Shown one piece after another: positions 28,418-36,897 of a DNA stretch of 64,000 nucleotides; the first letter of the stretch is position 1, and the number at the start of each line of letters is the position of its first letter. The position numbers and the translations under genes are program-made. The stretch is from Acinetobacter sp. TR3 (GTDB taxonomy: Bacteria; Pseudomonadota; Gammaproteobacteria; Pseudomonadales; Moraxellaceae). Under the pieces are notes generated by a model. That model was not told where the DNA came from, did no database searches, and was given only the letters and a program-made list of their open reading frames with translations. The stretch is from NCBI RefSeq assembly GCF_027105055.1, contig NZ_CP114264.1:2542001-2606000 (forward strand), read 5' to 3'.

Positions 28418-29532
28418 TCCCTTTTCTTGATCTAAAAAATGTTAATCAACAATATCGTGAACAATTGATTGAGGCTTGTGCTCGGGTAATCGACTCAGGC
28501 TGGTATATTGGTGGCAAAGAACTCGAAAAATTTGAGCTGAATTTTGCCAAATTTTGTGGTACGAAATACGCTATTGGGGTCGCGAATGGTTTAGATGCTC
28601 TTATTTTGACATTAAGAGCTTGGAAAGAGTTAGGTAAATTAAAAGCTGGTGATGAAGTTATTGTTCCTTCAAACACTTATATTGCCAGTATTTTAGCCAT
28701 TAGCGCTAATCAGCTTAAACCTGTCCTTATTGAGCCTGATCCAGATACTTTTAATCTTGATCCTACAAAAATTGAAGCAGCTATCACAAATAAGACAAAA
28801 GTTATTTTACCAGTTCATCTATATGGCCAGCTTGCAGCAATGCCTGAAATTATGCAAATTGCAGATCAATATGACTTGTTAGTTTTAGAGGATTCTGCTC
28901 AAAGCCATGGTGCAGAAGTTAAAGGTAGAAAAGCTGGGAATTGGGGACATGCATCCGGATTTAGTTTTTATCCTGGTAAAAACCTTGGTGCATTAGGTGA
29001 TGCTGGCGCAATAACAACGAATGATCTAGAGCTTGCCAATATGCTTAGAGCATTACGCAATTATGGTTCACATGAAAAATATAAAAATCTTGTACAAGGT
29101 GTAAATAGTCGTTTAGATGAAATTCAAGCCGCTATCTTGGATATTAAACTTAAATTTCTAGATCAAGAGACTTTACACCGTCGTAAGATTGCAGCACTTT
29201 ATTTAGAAAGTATTAATAATTCTTTAATTCAACTTCCTAAAACGCAAATTAATGCTTTAGATGATAAGCAACATGTTTGGCATTTATTTGTGATTCGAAC
29301 CGAACATCGTGAAGCTTTACAAAAGCACTTAACTGAACATGGTATACAAACTTTGATTCACTACCCTATTCCCCCACATAAGCAACAAGCTTATGAGGAA
29401 TTGAACAACTCAAGCTTTCCAATTTCAGAAAAAATTCATTCTGAGGTATTGAGTCTACCTATGGGCCCCACCCTTAGCTTAACGGATGCTCAATTCATCA
29501 TAGATGTCTGTAATGGATTTAAATTATCATGA
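28414..29532 (+). CDS. dTDP-3-keto-6-deoxyhexose aminotransferase (FdtB/QdtB-like, DegT family)
   Basis: This 372-residue PLP-dependent sugar aminotransferase of the DegT/DnrJ/EryC1/StrS family has a likely internal-aldimine Lys189 in [16 protein letters not shown]. The PLP-contacting [10 protein letters not shown] lies at 158-167. Together with the preceding isomerase it should form dTDP-3-amino-3,6-dideoxyhexose; the galacto (Fuc3N) or gluco (Qui3N) outcome depends on the isomerase stereochemistry and cannot be read here. It overlaps both flanking genes by 4 bases. Confidence 0.88.
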   Translation: MIPFLDLKNVNQQYREQLIEACARVIDSGWYIGGKELEKFELNFAKFCGTKYAIGVANGLDALILTLRAWKELGKLKAGDEVIVPSNTYIASILAISANQLKPVLIEPDPDTFNLDPTKIEAAITNKTKVILPVHLYGQLAAMPEIMQIADQYDLLVLEDSAQSHGAEVKGRKAGNWGHASGFSFYPGKNLGALGDAGAITTNDLELANMLRALRNYGSHEKYKNLVQGVNSRLDEIQAAILDIKLKFLDQETLHRRKIAALYLESINNSLIQLPKTQINALDDKQHVWHLFVIRTEHREALQKHLTEHGIQTLIHYPIPPHKQQAYEELNNSSFPISEKIHSEVLSLPMGPTLSLTDAQFIIDVCNGFKLS

Positions 29533-30392
29533 CATCAATGAATACCACGCCTTTAGTAACAATTGCTATTCCTTGTTATAACCATGAGCAATATGTTCAA
29601 GATAGTATCCAAAGTATTATTGATCAATCTTATTCAAACATTGAACTAATTATTATAGATGATGGTTCTAAAGATAACTCTGTATTAAAAATACAAGAAT
29701 TAATTTCAATTTGTACAAATAGATTTAGTCGATTTGAATTTAGATATAGAGAGAATAAGGGGTTATGTAATACTCTAAATGAAGCATTAAAATGGGCAAA
29801 TGGAGAATATTTTTGCACATTAGCTTCTGATGATATGATTCAACCTGAAAAAATTGAATTACAAATTCAGGCTTTGCATGAATATCCTGAAGCTATTGCT
29901 TGCTTTGGAGGTGTAAATATTATAGATAAACATAACAAGATTATAGACCAACGTGTCAGAAGTTTTAAAAAAACTTGCTTTAGTGAGATCTTTTTAAATC
30001 AGCATGATCTACCTGCTTCGTCGCAAATGATAGATACTGCAACTCTTCAAAAGGTAGGTGGATTTAATCCTCAAACAAAAATTGAAGATTGGGATCTATT
30101 ATTACGTCTATCGAACTTGAACAAAGAAATTATCTACATCCCTTATCCGCTTGTAAATTATCGATCGCACGACGAAAATATGAGTAAAAATCAAGATATG
30201 ATGTATGAAGAAATGTTAAAAATCGCAATGCAATATCGAGATCATAGATTATATCCGTCCGCTGTTTATACCATACAAAAAATAATAAAAATTAGACCAC
30301 TAAGAAAAGAAAGTCCTATCAAATCATTAATGCTTCGTTGTAAATATTATTTGATTTATCTCCAAAATAGATATTTTTCAAAACAAAGTTAA
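29529..30392 (+). CDS. Family 2 glycosyltransferase
   Basis: This 287-residue GT-A enzyme begins with the standard [14 protein letters not shown] segment, followed by [11 protein letters not shown] (nucleotide-sugar-binding Asp residues at 44-45) and LASDDM (99-103), the DxD-like metal site. It is the last gene of the dTDP-amino-sugar operon, starting inside the aminotransferase stop (ATGA), so it is the best candidate to transfer the amino sugar made by this operon. Its stop overlaps that of the convergent pseudogene by four bases. Codon use is more AT-rich than in rmlA. Confidence 0.85.
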   Translation: MTSMNTTPLVTIAIPCYNHEQYVQDSIQSIIDQSYSNIELIIIDDGSKDNSVLKIQELISICTNRFSRFEFRYRENKGLCNTLNEALKWANGEYFCTLASDDMIQPEKIELQIQALHEYPEAIACFGGVNIIDKHNKIIDQRVRSFKKTCFSEIFLNQHDLPASSQMIDTATLQKVGGFNPQTKIEDWDLLLRLSNLNKEIIYIPYPLVNYRSHDENMSKNQDMMYEEMLKIAMQYRDHRLYPSAVYTIQKIIKIRPLRKESPIKSLMLRCKYYLIYLQNRYFSKQS

Positions 30393-30913
30393 TCTATAGC
30401 AATATTCTTGACAATTTTTGCAGGTATACCTGCAAAAATTGTCAATGGCGACACATCTTTCACAACAATTGCGCCATTTGCAATGAGTGCACCTTGACCA
30501 ATCATTACACCTTTCAGTATTTTCACATCAGATCCAATAAAACATCATCTCCAATTTCTACTGGTAAGCATTCATAATTTCCATTGGTTCTATTATTAAT
30601 AGCCAAGCCATGAAAATCTGAGTCAGTGACGAAAAAATTAGTACGGTAATCCCCCCTAAAAATAAAAGGATTTAAAAGTAGAATTTTCTCTTAAGATACA
30701 AGCAGTAGTATTTCAAGCTTCTATACACGCCTCTCCATTAAGACAATATGGAGATGGAAAACGCCTAACTCTAGATTCTAAGCAAAATATCTCCAGTTCC
30801 GATAAATTGTGTAGCTTGTAATATTTCCCCCGTAAATTTCAATTTACGAATATTAGAAAAAATTTTCTATAGAACTATACTCTTAATTTAGTATTGCAAT
30901 ACATAAATTTCAT
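30389..30913 (-). pseudogene. Decayed left-handed beta-helix acetyltransferase
   Basis: Translating the minus strand in all frames recovers one acetyltransferase-like chain in pieces. From an ATG at 30913 the order is: a short start with an early stop, a fragment with FIGTGDILL, a fragment with RRFPSPYCLNGEACIEA, a fragment with FFVTDSDFHGLA and PVEIGDDV, and a final fragment (IGSDVKILKGVMIGQGALIA) ending in the typical AGIPAKIVK. Each piece is in a different frame from the next, so there are at least three frameshifts plus internal stops; one is a single missing T near 30540. The parent was probably an O-acetyltransferase of the locus. Confidence 0.8.
30408..30445. repeat. Perfect 38-bp palindrome
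   Basis: Bases 30408-30426 (beginning TTGACAATTTTTGCAGG) are the exact reverse complement of 30427-30445, with no spacer. It lies within the codons for the TIFAGIPAKIV end of the acetyltransferase pseudogene, 16 bases past the stop of the convergent glycosyltransferase gene. It could form a long hairpin in either transcript but lacks a T run. Confidence 0.85.
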
Positions 30914-30932
30914 GAGATCACCTTAGTTCAAA

Positions 30933-31964
30933 CTAAATATTATCTTTTAAATAATTATAAAAAGAGTTCTGGGGCGAATTAGCAATATATGTCATTTTAT
31001 GAATATTAATTAGACTAAGAATTCTATTAAATTCAGTCTGATCATAAAAATTATTGGCTTTAGATTGTAATAAATGGGGCAAAGTATCATCTAAAACTAT
31101 AGATTGTTGATCTGAAAAATACTTATTTATTAAAACATCAAATAAAATTTGGAAGAAAAAGTAATGAGGGATATTATTTTGCGTTTTCCAAAAATTTAAC
31201 AATAGATCTAAACATGTGTGTATAACAATATTTCCTTTTTTTCCAACAATAAAACTATTTAGAACATTAATGCGGTGATTAATATCCCAACCAAAGTAAT
31301 CAGAATTATACTCAGACCAATAACGTTGATTTTTAGCTTCTGATGACCTTTGAAACATAAAAAAATCAGAATTAGCAATATTTTCTTGAATTGGAGACGT
31401 TAACATAATAGTTGCATCCAACCAAATACCACCATAAACATCAAGTAATGCTAATCGAATTAAATCCGCAAAAAAAGCATGTTTAAATTCAGGGTTCTGT
31501 TTCTTTAAATATACAAAGTCAGGCAAATCCAAATAATCATTTATATTACTATCATCCAATCGGATAATTTTATAATCAGCACAGTATTTATCTACTGATT
31601 TAAAGCATAAATTAACAATTTCAGGTAGATGACCGTGATTAACGCCTTGGGCCCAATATTGCCAAATTATTTTTTGATCCAGAAAGGCCTTCTTTGGTTT
31701 TAGTTGAAAATGCTCAACTTTATTATCTTGATACAGATTAATTATTTTCTCCCAAGCATCAGCCACTGATGCTTGTTTAGATCGGTCTGCTATCAGATTA
31801 TATTTCTTTCTTAATTTTTTTGGGATGAATCCAAAGTACAAAATTCGCCAAGGCTTTTTATGCAACTTATAGATTAAACGAACAAAATCAGTCTCATAAG
31901 AAAAGAGATTTGATAAATTGTTTGAATCTAACTTTGTAGAATTTTGATTGTTTTGTGTTTGCAT
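30933..31964 (-). CDS. Capsular polysaccharide synthesis-type glycosyltransferase (GT32/Caps_synth-like)
   Basis: This 343-residue protein carries FFADLIRLALLDVYGGIWLDAT (near 164-185). That is the classic core of GT32-like and Caps_synth sugar transferases, in which the Asp of the GGIWLDA turn belongs to the DxD metal site. A preceding WQYWAQG segment is also typical of the group. The substrate is unknown. The ATG at 31964 lies 71 bases inside the next gene upstream, an unusually long overlap; no better-spaced in-frame ATG follows before the conserved domain, so a later non-ATG start is possible. Confidence 0.75.
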   Translation of the reverse strand: MQTQNNQNSTKLDSNNLSNLFSYETDFVRLIYKLHKKPWRILYFGFIPKKLRKKYNLIADRSKQASVADAWEKIINLYQDNKVEHFQLKPKKAFLDQKIIWQYWAQGVNHGHLPEIVNLCFKSVDKYCADYKIIRLDDSNINDYLDLPDFVYLKKQNPEFKHAFFADLIRLALLDVYGGIWLDATIMLTSPIQENIANSDFFMFQRSSEAKNQRYWSEYNSDYFGWDINHRINVLNSFIVGKKGNIVIHTCLDLLLNFWKTQNNIPHYFFFQILFDVLINKYFSDQQSIVLDDTLPHLLQSKANNFYDQTEFNRILSLINIHKMTYIANSPQNSFYNYLKDNI

Positions 31965-32760
31965 TTTCCCATTCTACCTGACTAATTTTATACTCACTCT
32001 CACCACGTAAATATGCATGTCCGCCAAATCGATAATGTGATTTGTCTAGGAATACTACTTTTGATGTTTTTTTCCAGTATTCATACTCACCACGACTAAA
32101 AATAGGTGGTAAAATTTTTACATCATCACGGTTTAATGCATATTTATTTAAATGACTTTCATCATGCCATAACGCAATAACGTCTTTCTCTAAATCAGAT
32201 TTTATATTCTGATTTAATTTTTCACACATTTCTAAGTATGCTGATGTCCTTCCCCCATTAATCCCACCCATAAAATAATATTGACCTTGACCGTTTGGAA
32301 TATAGGCTGAAGATTCAGGATTTCTATCATATGTAAATTTACGTTTGGATAAATGAAACATATGTGGCTGATGAGCAAATACTAACTTTTGATCTTCTCT
32401 TAATGGTAGTAGATCATCCGAAGTGATTTCAGATACTATTTCAGAATTTCCATTAAAGAAAAACACATAATCAAATGCTTCTAGCTGATCCTTAATCGAC
32501 AAAAAAATATCAAAGCGCATTAATGTATCATAAGGCCAGCCTAATTTATTTTGCTGTATACAAGTAACATTACCTTTACTTTTACCAGCAATATCCTCTG
32601 AATTATCTGTAAAAACAAAATAATGCTTTAAACAGTTATTTAATAAATTTTTCTCAGCAGATTCATAGAAATATTTCCAAAAAACAGTGTATCGTCCAGT
32701 TGCGATGTATAAGACAGCTACAGTTTTTTGATTAATATCATTCATAATCATATTTCTCAT
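31894..32760 (-). CDS. Family 6 glycosyltransferase (ABO blood-group-like, bacterial NxN type)
   Basis: This 288-residue protein is recognisable as GT6, the family of the mammalian ABO and alpha-1,3-galactosyltransferases. Seen are VAVLYIATGRY, GWPYDTLMRFDIF (74-86), FFFNGNSE (100-107), YYFMGGINGG (161-170) and ALWHDESHLNKY (196-207). Where animal enzymes have the metal-binding DxD, this one has NxN (Asn103, Asn105), which is the known hallmark of bacterial, metal-independent GT6 enzymes. It would add an alpha-1,3-linked Gal or GalNAc. The start is uncertain (ATG at 32760, 32751 or 32745); the first overlaps the upstream stop codon. Confidence 0.85.
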   Translation of the reverse strand: MRNMIMNDINQKTVAVLYIATGRYTVFWKYFYESAEKNLLNNCLKHYFVFTDNSEDIAGKSKGNVTCIQQNKLGWPYDTLMRFDIFLSIKDQLEAFDYVFFFNGNSEIVSEITSDDLLPLREDQKLVFAHQPHMFHLSKRKFTYDRNPESSAYIPNGQGQYYFMGGINGGRTSAYLEMCEKLNQNIKSDLEKDVIALWHDESHLNKYALNRDDVKILPPIFSRGEYEYWKKTSKVVFLDKSHYRFGGHAYLRGESEYKISQVEWENANTKQSKFYKVRFKQFIKSLFL

Positions 32761-33533
32761 TATTTAAACTTAATAGTTTTATAAGCAATAATGCTAAATA
32801 ATTGCATATATATTCGATAAATTTCTAATTTTATTTTAGACCACCCTTTCTTTTTATTATTTTTCATTCTTTGTTGACGCTCATTATATAAATCACTAAC
32901 CAAAGAGGTTTTGCTCTTTTCAGGATATAAAATCATTTCCTGAATACATAGCGCTGGATTCATTTGATAAATATTATTTTTTTTATTTAAAATATACTGA
33001 TTAAACATCAATTGATCCAAAGGTATTAATTCAATAGATTGAATGTATTCTAAATATTCTTTTGCACCTTTTATAGAAAGTATATAACCAGCCGTACCTA
33101 AATTACAGCTTTTTAATTTAGATATAGACCGACTCCCCTTTTTCAATTGGATATATGGTTTCCCGATCAAAACACGCTCATTAAATGCTTCAATCTTTAT
33201 TATATTCCAATCTGGATCAATCCAGTCATGACTATTCAAATAAAAACTTGCATCATCACCTAAATAGATATCATCTTCAAAAATTGCCATATAACTAATA
33301 TTTTCTTCGAGCATTTTTTGCCAAAGCGCAACGTGGCTCATAAAACATGCTAATTCAGTTTTCGCTAAAAATTTTTCATTTACATTTAATTTTAATTTAT
33401 CAGCCATGGTTGCCGCTAAATCTGGCGTTAATGCGTTAAAAAATTGATATTCAACTTGATGATGACTAAATTGATTTTCAATATGCTGTCTTCGATCTGT
33501 GGCTGTTTTTAAACTTATGACATAATTTTTCAT
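32760..33533 (-). CDS. Family 25 (LOS) glycosyltransferase, first of three
   Basis: The ATG at 33533 gives 257 residues starting MKNYVISLKTATDRR, the typical GT25 N-terminus; an in-frame TTG at 33551 would add six. Further GT25 marks are KTELACFMSHVALW (lysine and His of the donor site) and MAIFEDDIYLG with the EDD metal motif, then a central LGTAGYILS. GT25 enzymes add galactose or glucose to lipooligosaccharide cores. Its stop overlaps the start of the GT6 gene, so the two are cotranscribed. It is divergent from the TTG-started transferase at 33671. Confidence 0.85.
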   Translation of the reverse strand: MKNYVISLKTATDRRQHIENQFSHHQVEYQFFNALTPDLAATMADKLKLNVNEKFLAKTELACFMSHVALWQKMLEENISYMAIFEDDIYLGDDASFYLNSHDWIDPDWNIIKIEAFNERVLIGKPYIQLKKGSRSISKLKSCNLGTAGYILSIKGAKEYLEYIQSIELIPLDQLMFNQYILNKKNNIYQMNPALCIQEMILYPEKSKTSLVSDLYNERQQRMKNNKKKGWSKIKLEIYRIYMQLFSIIAYKTIKFK

Positions 33534-33670
33534 CGTAAAATAACCTAACAAATCTCCAGCATTATTGTAGATGCAGTGTATTCAATATCATTTGAGTATA
33601 CAATGAATTCGTCCTACAATCACAAATATCTACAATCATATTGGCTATGAACTGTTCTGGAGAATGATCG

Positions 33671-34360
33671 TTGAAAGCACAAGATATTACACTTTGCCTT
33701 ACTATTGGCCGACGCCCAGAACTATTACGTCAAACTCTCGAAAGCCTATTCAACCAGATTAGTTTTGAACATATTATTGCAATCAATGATTTTCGTGATG
33801 AGGAAACCAATCAAGTTTTTCGAGAACTATGTCCTACAGGGATACTGATTAATCTTGCAGAACAAGTTGGACATCACAAAGCCGTGGATGTAATGTATGC
33901 TCAAGTTAAGACGAACTACATTTTTCATTGTGAAGATGATTGGCTATTTGATCAACCTATTCAAATTGAAGAATATATAAATATTTTAAAAAATGACTCT
34001 TCAGCAACCTCTATTGTATTAAGAAAGTTATCTGACTTTTCTTTTACAGAGGAAGAATTTAATAAGATCCAATTTATTCAAAATAGTGATATAACTACTG
34101 CAAAACTTACTAAACTGCATGATCAATGGCACGGTTTCACTTTTAACCCCCATATTTCACCGATTACTATGTGGAAAGCAACACAAGGATTTAAAAACTT
34201 TAAAAAAGAACGACATATTTCACGTTGGTTCCGAAAAAGAAACCAATATAATCTTTTCTTAAAAAATGGTGTGTGTCACCATATTGGCTGGGAAAATAGC
34301 TTAGCGAATCCACCTAAAATAACATGGTGGCAAAAAACTAAAGCAAAAATTTTTGGTTAA
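33671..34360 (+). CDS. GT-A type glycosyltransferase with TTG start
   Basis: This 229-residue protein begins DITLCLTIGRRPELLRQTLESL, a GT2-like N-terminus, and has HCEDDW (near 91-96) as the metal-site motif and later WHGFTFNPHISP. The start is TTG with CTGGAG 8-9 bases upstream; no in-frame ATG is close. It is the only rightward gene inside the leftward half of the outer-core locus. Its stop overlaps that of the convergent GT25 gene by four bases. The sugar is unknown. Confidence 0.75.
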   Translation: MKAQDITLCLTIGRRPELLRQTLESLFNQISFEHIIAINDFRDEETNQVFRELCPTGILINLAEQVGHHKAVDVMYAQVKTNYIFHCEDDWLFDQPIQIEEYINILKNDSSATSIVLRKLSDFSFTEEEFNKIQFIQNSDITTAKLTKLHDQWHGFTFNPHISPITMWKATQGFKNFKKERHISRWFRKRNQYNLFLKNGVCHHIGWENSLANPPKITWWQKTKAKIFG

Positions 34361-35160
34361 TCAAATCGCTTAGGTTCAACCTTAATTTCTCTTTTGACAG
34401 CACCTTTACACATAAATAAAAGATAATAATAGCCCAAAATAATTTGAGCTATTATTCTTCTGTATTTAAATTGAATTTTTTCTATTACAGACAATTCAAA
34501 AGAAACTGTATTTTTAACTTGCCCGATAATTGAATGCATATCGTCCATCGGCTTGACACCATAAATTTCACATTTATCGCTCTGAAGTAAAACTGCTGGC
34601 TCAATTTGATAAGCTTCTAATGATCTACAACTATAAATAAACTCATCAGCTAAACCAACTGCTCTCTTTTCCATGAAATCTAGAAGTTTTTTTGCACCAC
34701 TTGGGTACAGAATATATCCCCCTGTACCACTTCTATCTTGATATAAACTAAATAATCGAAAATGATCATCAGTTAAATCAAATGTAGCAGATTTTGCAAT
34801 TAACTTTTTACGTCCATGCACCTCTAAATTTATAAAATCGATATTTTCCAAATTAGTTACTACATTAATAATTTGTTTAAATTCTCGTACTAAAACAGCA
34901 TCGTCCTCTAAAACAACACAAGGTTCATTTAATGTAACAACGTACTCCCATGCTTTTTTGTGACTCAAAAAACAAGCTAACTCAGATTGTTTCATTGGTC
35001 TTTGACCATTGAAAGCTAATTTTTGATAATCACCTTTGCTAAAATCAGCAATTGAAACTGCAGGTAAACGCTCAAATACAACTTTTAATTTATCAAATTG
35101 TTCATTTTGCTGCTGTAAACGATCTTTGGAACCATCTAAATTGATCATTAAAACTTTCAT
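34357..35160 (-). CDS. Family 25 (LOS) glycosyltransferase, second of three
   Basis: This 267-residue protein begins MKVLMINLDGSKDRLQQQ. It then has MKQSELACFLSHKKAWE and PCVVLEDDAVLV with the EDD motif, and GTGGYILYPSGAKKLLDFM, the full GT25 pattern. The C-terminal 60 residues are basic and hydrophobic and may bind the membrane. AGGG precedes the ATG by 8 bases. It lies 15 bases downstream of the third GT25 gene and is likely cotranscribed with it. Confidence 0.85.
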   Translation of the reverse strand: MKVLMINLDGSKDRLQQQNEQFDKLKVVFERLPAVSIADFSKGDYQKLAFNGQRPMKQSELACFLSHKKAWEYVVTLNEPCVVLEDDAVLVREFKQIINVVTNLENIDFINLEVHGRKKLIAKSATFDLTDDHFRLFSLYQDRSGTGGYILYPSGAKKLLDFMEKRAVGLADEFIYSCRSLEAYQIEPAVLLQSDKCEIYGVKPMDDMHSIIGQVKNTVSFELSVIEKIQFKYRRIIAQIILGYYYLLFMCKGAVKREIKVEPKRFD

Positions 35161-35175
35161 TTTTAATACCCTAAT

Positions 35176-35928
35176 TCATTTCTCTAAAAGTTTTTTACAT
35201 GCATTCCATTTATTCATCCACATCCGTTTCTGGCGAGGAAAAAAACGATCTGCACGTAAACTCTTTTGCTGATTTATTAAGGTTTCAGCATCAATATCAC
35301 TCTCCGAACCATTTTGTAGTACTAATGCAGGATAAACTGATAAGCCTTTACCATTTTTACTTAGCCATGCTTGTAACTCTACATCAATGGGCATAAAAAT
35401 AGGCTGATCATTAATCTTTTCTAAAAAATCCTGTGCACCTTTTCTTGACCAAATTAATCCTATAGCTAATATTGGAAAATAATAAGCATTTAATAGCTCA
35501 TAGTTACCGAATTCAGCAATTTTAGATGTTAGTTTTTTCTTTTTTGCACCTAGGTTAATAACATTCCAATCTGTATATTTATTATTTTCCAGCCATTTTA
35601 TAATTTCTATAACTTTTTGATTAAAATCCTCATTTAATCTTAAATCATCTTCTAAAATGACACCATAATCTGAACCAGACAATAAAAAATTTTCAATTGC
35701 TTTTTTATGACTTAAATAACAACCTATTTCAGCACCTATTAAATCTCTTCCAGTAAAAATATGAGATCTTTTACTATCATAATTTGAATATGAGGAAAGT
35801 TCGAGTTTACGTCCATCAACAGCTGAAATACGAGTATAATTAATTTTTTGTTTACTCAATTCTGTATCTGCTTTATCTAAACGTTCTACACTTGAATCCA
35901 AATTAATTAAATAAAAAGAAATTTTCAC
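35176..35928 (-). CDS. Family 25 (LOS) glycosyltransferase, third of three
   Basis: This 250-residue protein starts at GTG 35928 (AGG lies 7 bases upstream) with MKISFYLINLDSSVERL. It shows GAEIGCYLSHKKAIENFL and DYGVILEDDLRLN with the EDD motif, and a less typical YFPILAIGLIWSRKGAQDFL in place of the GTxGY strand. It is more diverged than the second copy. It belongs to the leftward outer-core transcription unit below ugd. Confidence 0.83.
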   Translation of the reverse strand: MKISFYLINLDSSVERLDKADTELSKQKINYTRISAVDGRKLELSSYSNYDSKRSHIFTGRDLIGAEIGCYLSHKKAIENFLLSGSDYGVILEDDLRLNEDFNQKVIEIIKWLENNKYTDWNVINLGAKKKKLTSKIAEFGNYELLNAYYFPILAIGLIWSRKGAQDFLEKINDQPIFMPIDVELQAWLSKNGKGLSVYPALVLQNGSESDIDAETLINQQKSLRADRFFPRQKRMWMNKWNACKKLLEK

Positions 35929-35968
35929 GATTTGACCTAATATATTAATAAATGTACAGATTATCTAA

Positions 35969-36724
35969 TTACTGCCAAGCATCTTTAATCCAGTCAGAGG
36001 GCAATACATAACGATACCATTTACCACCACCACCATTTACGGCATCGGGCGGATTAATTTCGCCATGGAAAATAATAATTTTTGCACCTTTCGGTTTTAC
36101 AGGCGGCTTCACATATGCTAATGGAATCTTTTGTAAACAGTGATATTTATAACTTTTACACCAATCTTCATTCCAATAACTCAATGTTCCATGTGCATCA
36201 ACGAACCATGATAAATAAGCTTGCTCATTACGAAATTTTTGACGAATCTCATCAAAATGCTCACGGAAATACGGTAAAATTTCAGGAAAACTACCTAATT
36301 TAAACCGATAAACAGAACTATTGCCCGTGATACGCCAAGGTCGCTTCCAATCATGAATAATTAAAAACTCGCCTTTCTCTTGAAAAAAGCAGTCAATATT
36401 ATCCACAATCACAACATCAAGGTCTAAGAATAAAGCATTACCTTTTAAACCATATAAATCTGGTTCAAAAGTGGAAAGTTTGTTCCAACCACGTTCTGGG
36501 CTACCCGCAGGCAAATCCAAAGGCGGTATCGGAAAGCACTGCACATTTGCATCAATACCCTCGCTACGATCTGTCAAACAAACCATTTTAAAGGGTAAAG
36601 TCAGATGACGTTTGACCATGTTATAGAGACGATTAACATATTCTGGACCGTACTTCGTTCCCCATTTCATGCACAAAATAATATTGTCTTCATGAGTTGC
36701 TGAATCTTGTTGAATGTCTGCCAT
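35969..36724 (-). CDS. Putative glycosyltransferase (GT8-like DxD)
   Basis: This 251-residue protein has ILCMKWGTKYGPEYVNRLY near the N-terminus, MVCLTDRSEGID, and LFLDLDVVIVDNID (about 99-112) with a DxD (Asp-Leu-Asp) metal site. The pattern recalls GT8-type or related transferases found in outer-core loci. A late HGEINPPDAV could be the conserved HxG-type metal contact. AAGG precedes the ATG by 7 bases. Among the transferases here it has the most core-like codon use and may be an older resident of the locus. Confidence 0.7.
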   Translation of the reverse strand: MADIQQDSATHEDNIILCMKWGTKYGPEYVNRLYNMVKRHLTLPFKMVCLTDRSEGIDANVQCFPIPPLDLPAGSPERGWNKLSTFEPDLYGLKGNALFLDLDVVIVDNIDCFFQEKGEFLIIHDWKRPWRITGNSSVYRFKLGSFPEILPYFREHFDEIRQKFRNEQAYLSWFVDAHGTLSYWNEDWCKSYKYHCLQKIPLAYVKPPVKPKGAKIIIFHGEINPPDAVNGGGGKWYRYVLPSDWIKDAWQ

Positions 36725-36897
36725 CTGATAACCTTAATGCCTTAGATATTATTTTCGCGTTGCGATTTTCGTACCAAGCGTTTTAAAACAATATGCACTG
36801 AATATTGGGCTATCTTAGCATAGGCATTATCAAAAAAATTATTATTAATTCACCAAACTAGGAGGATTGTTTATAGTTTTGTTTAACAATTACAGCT

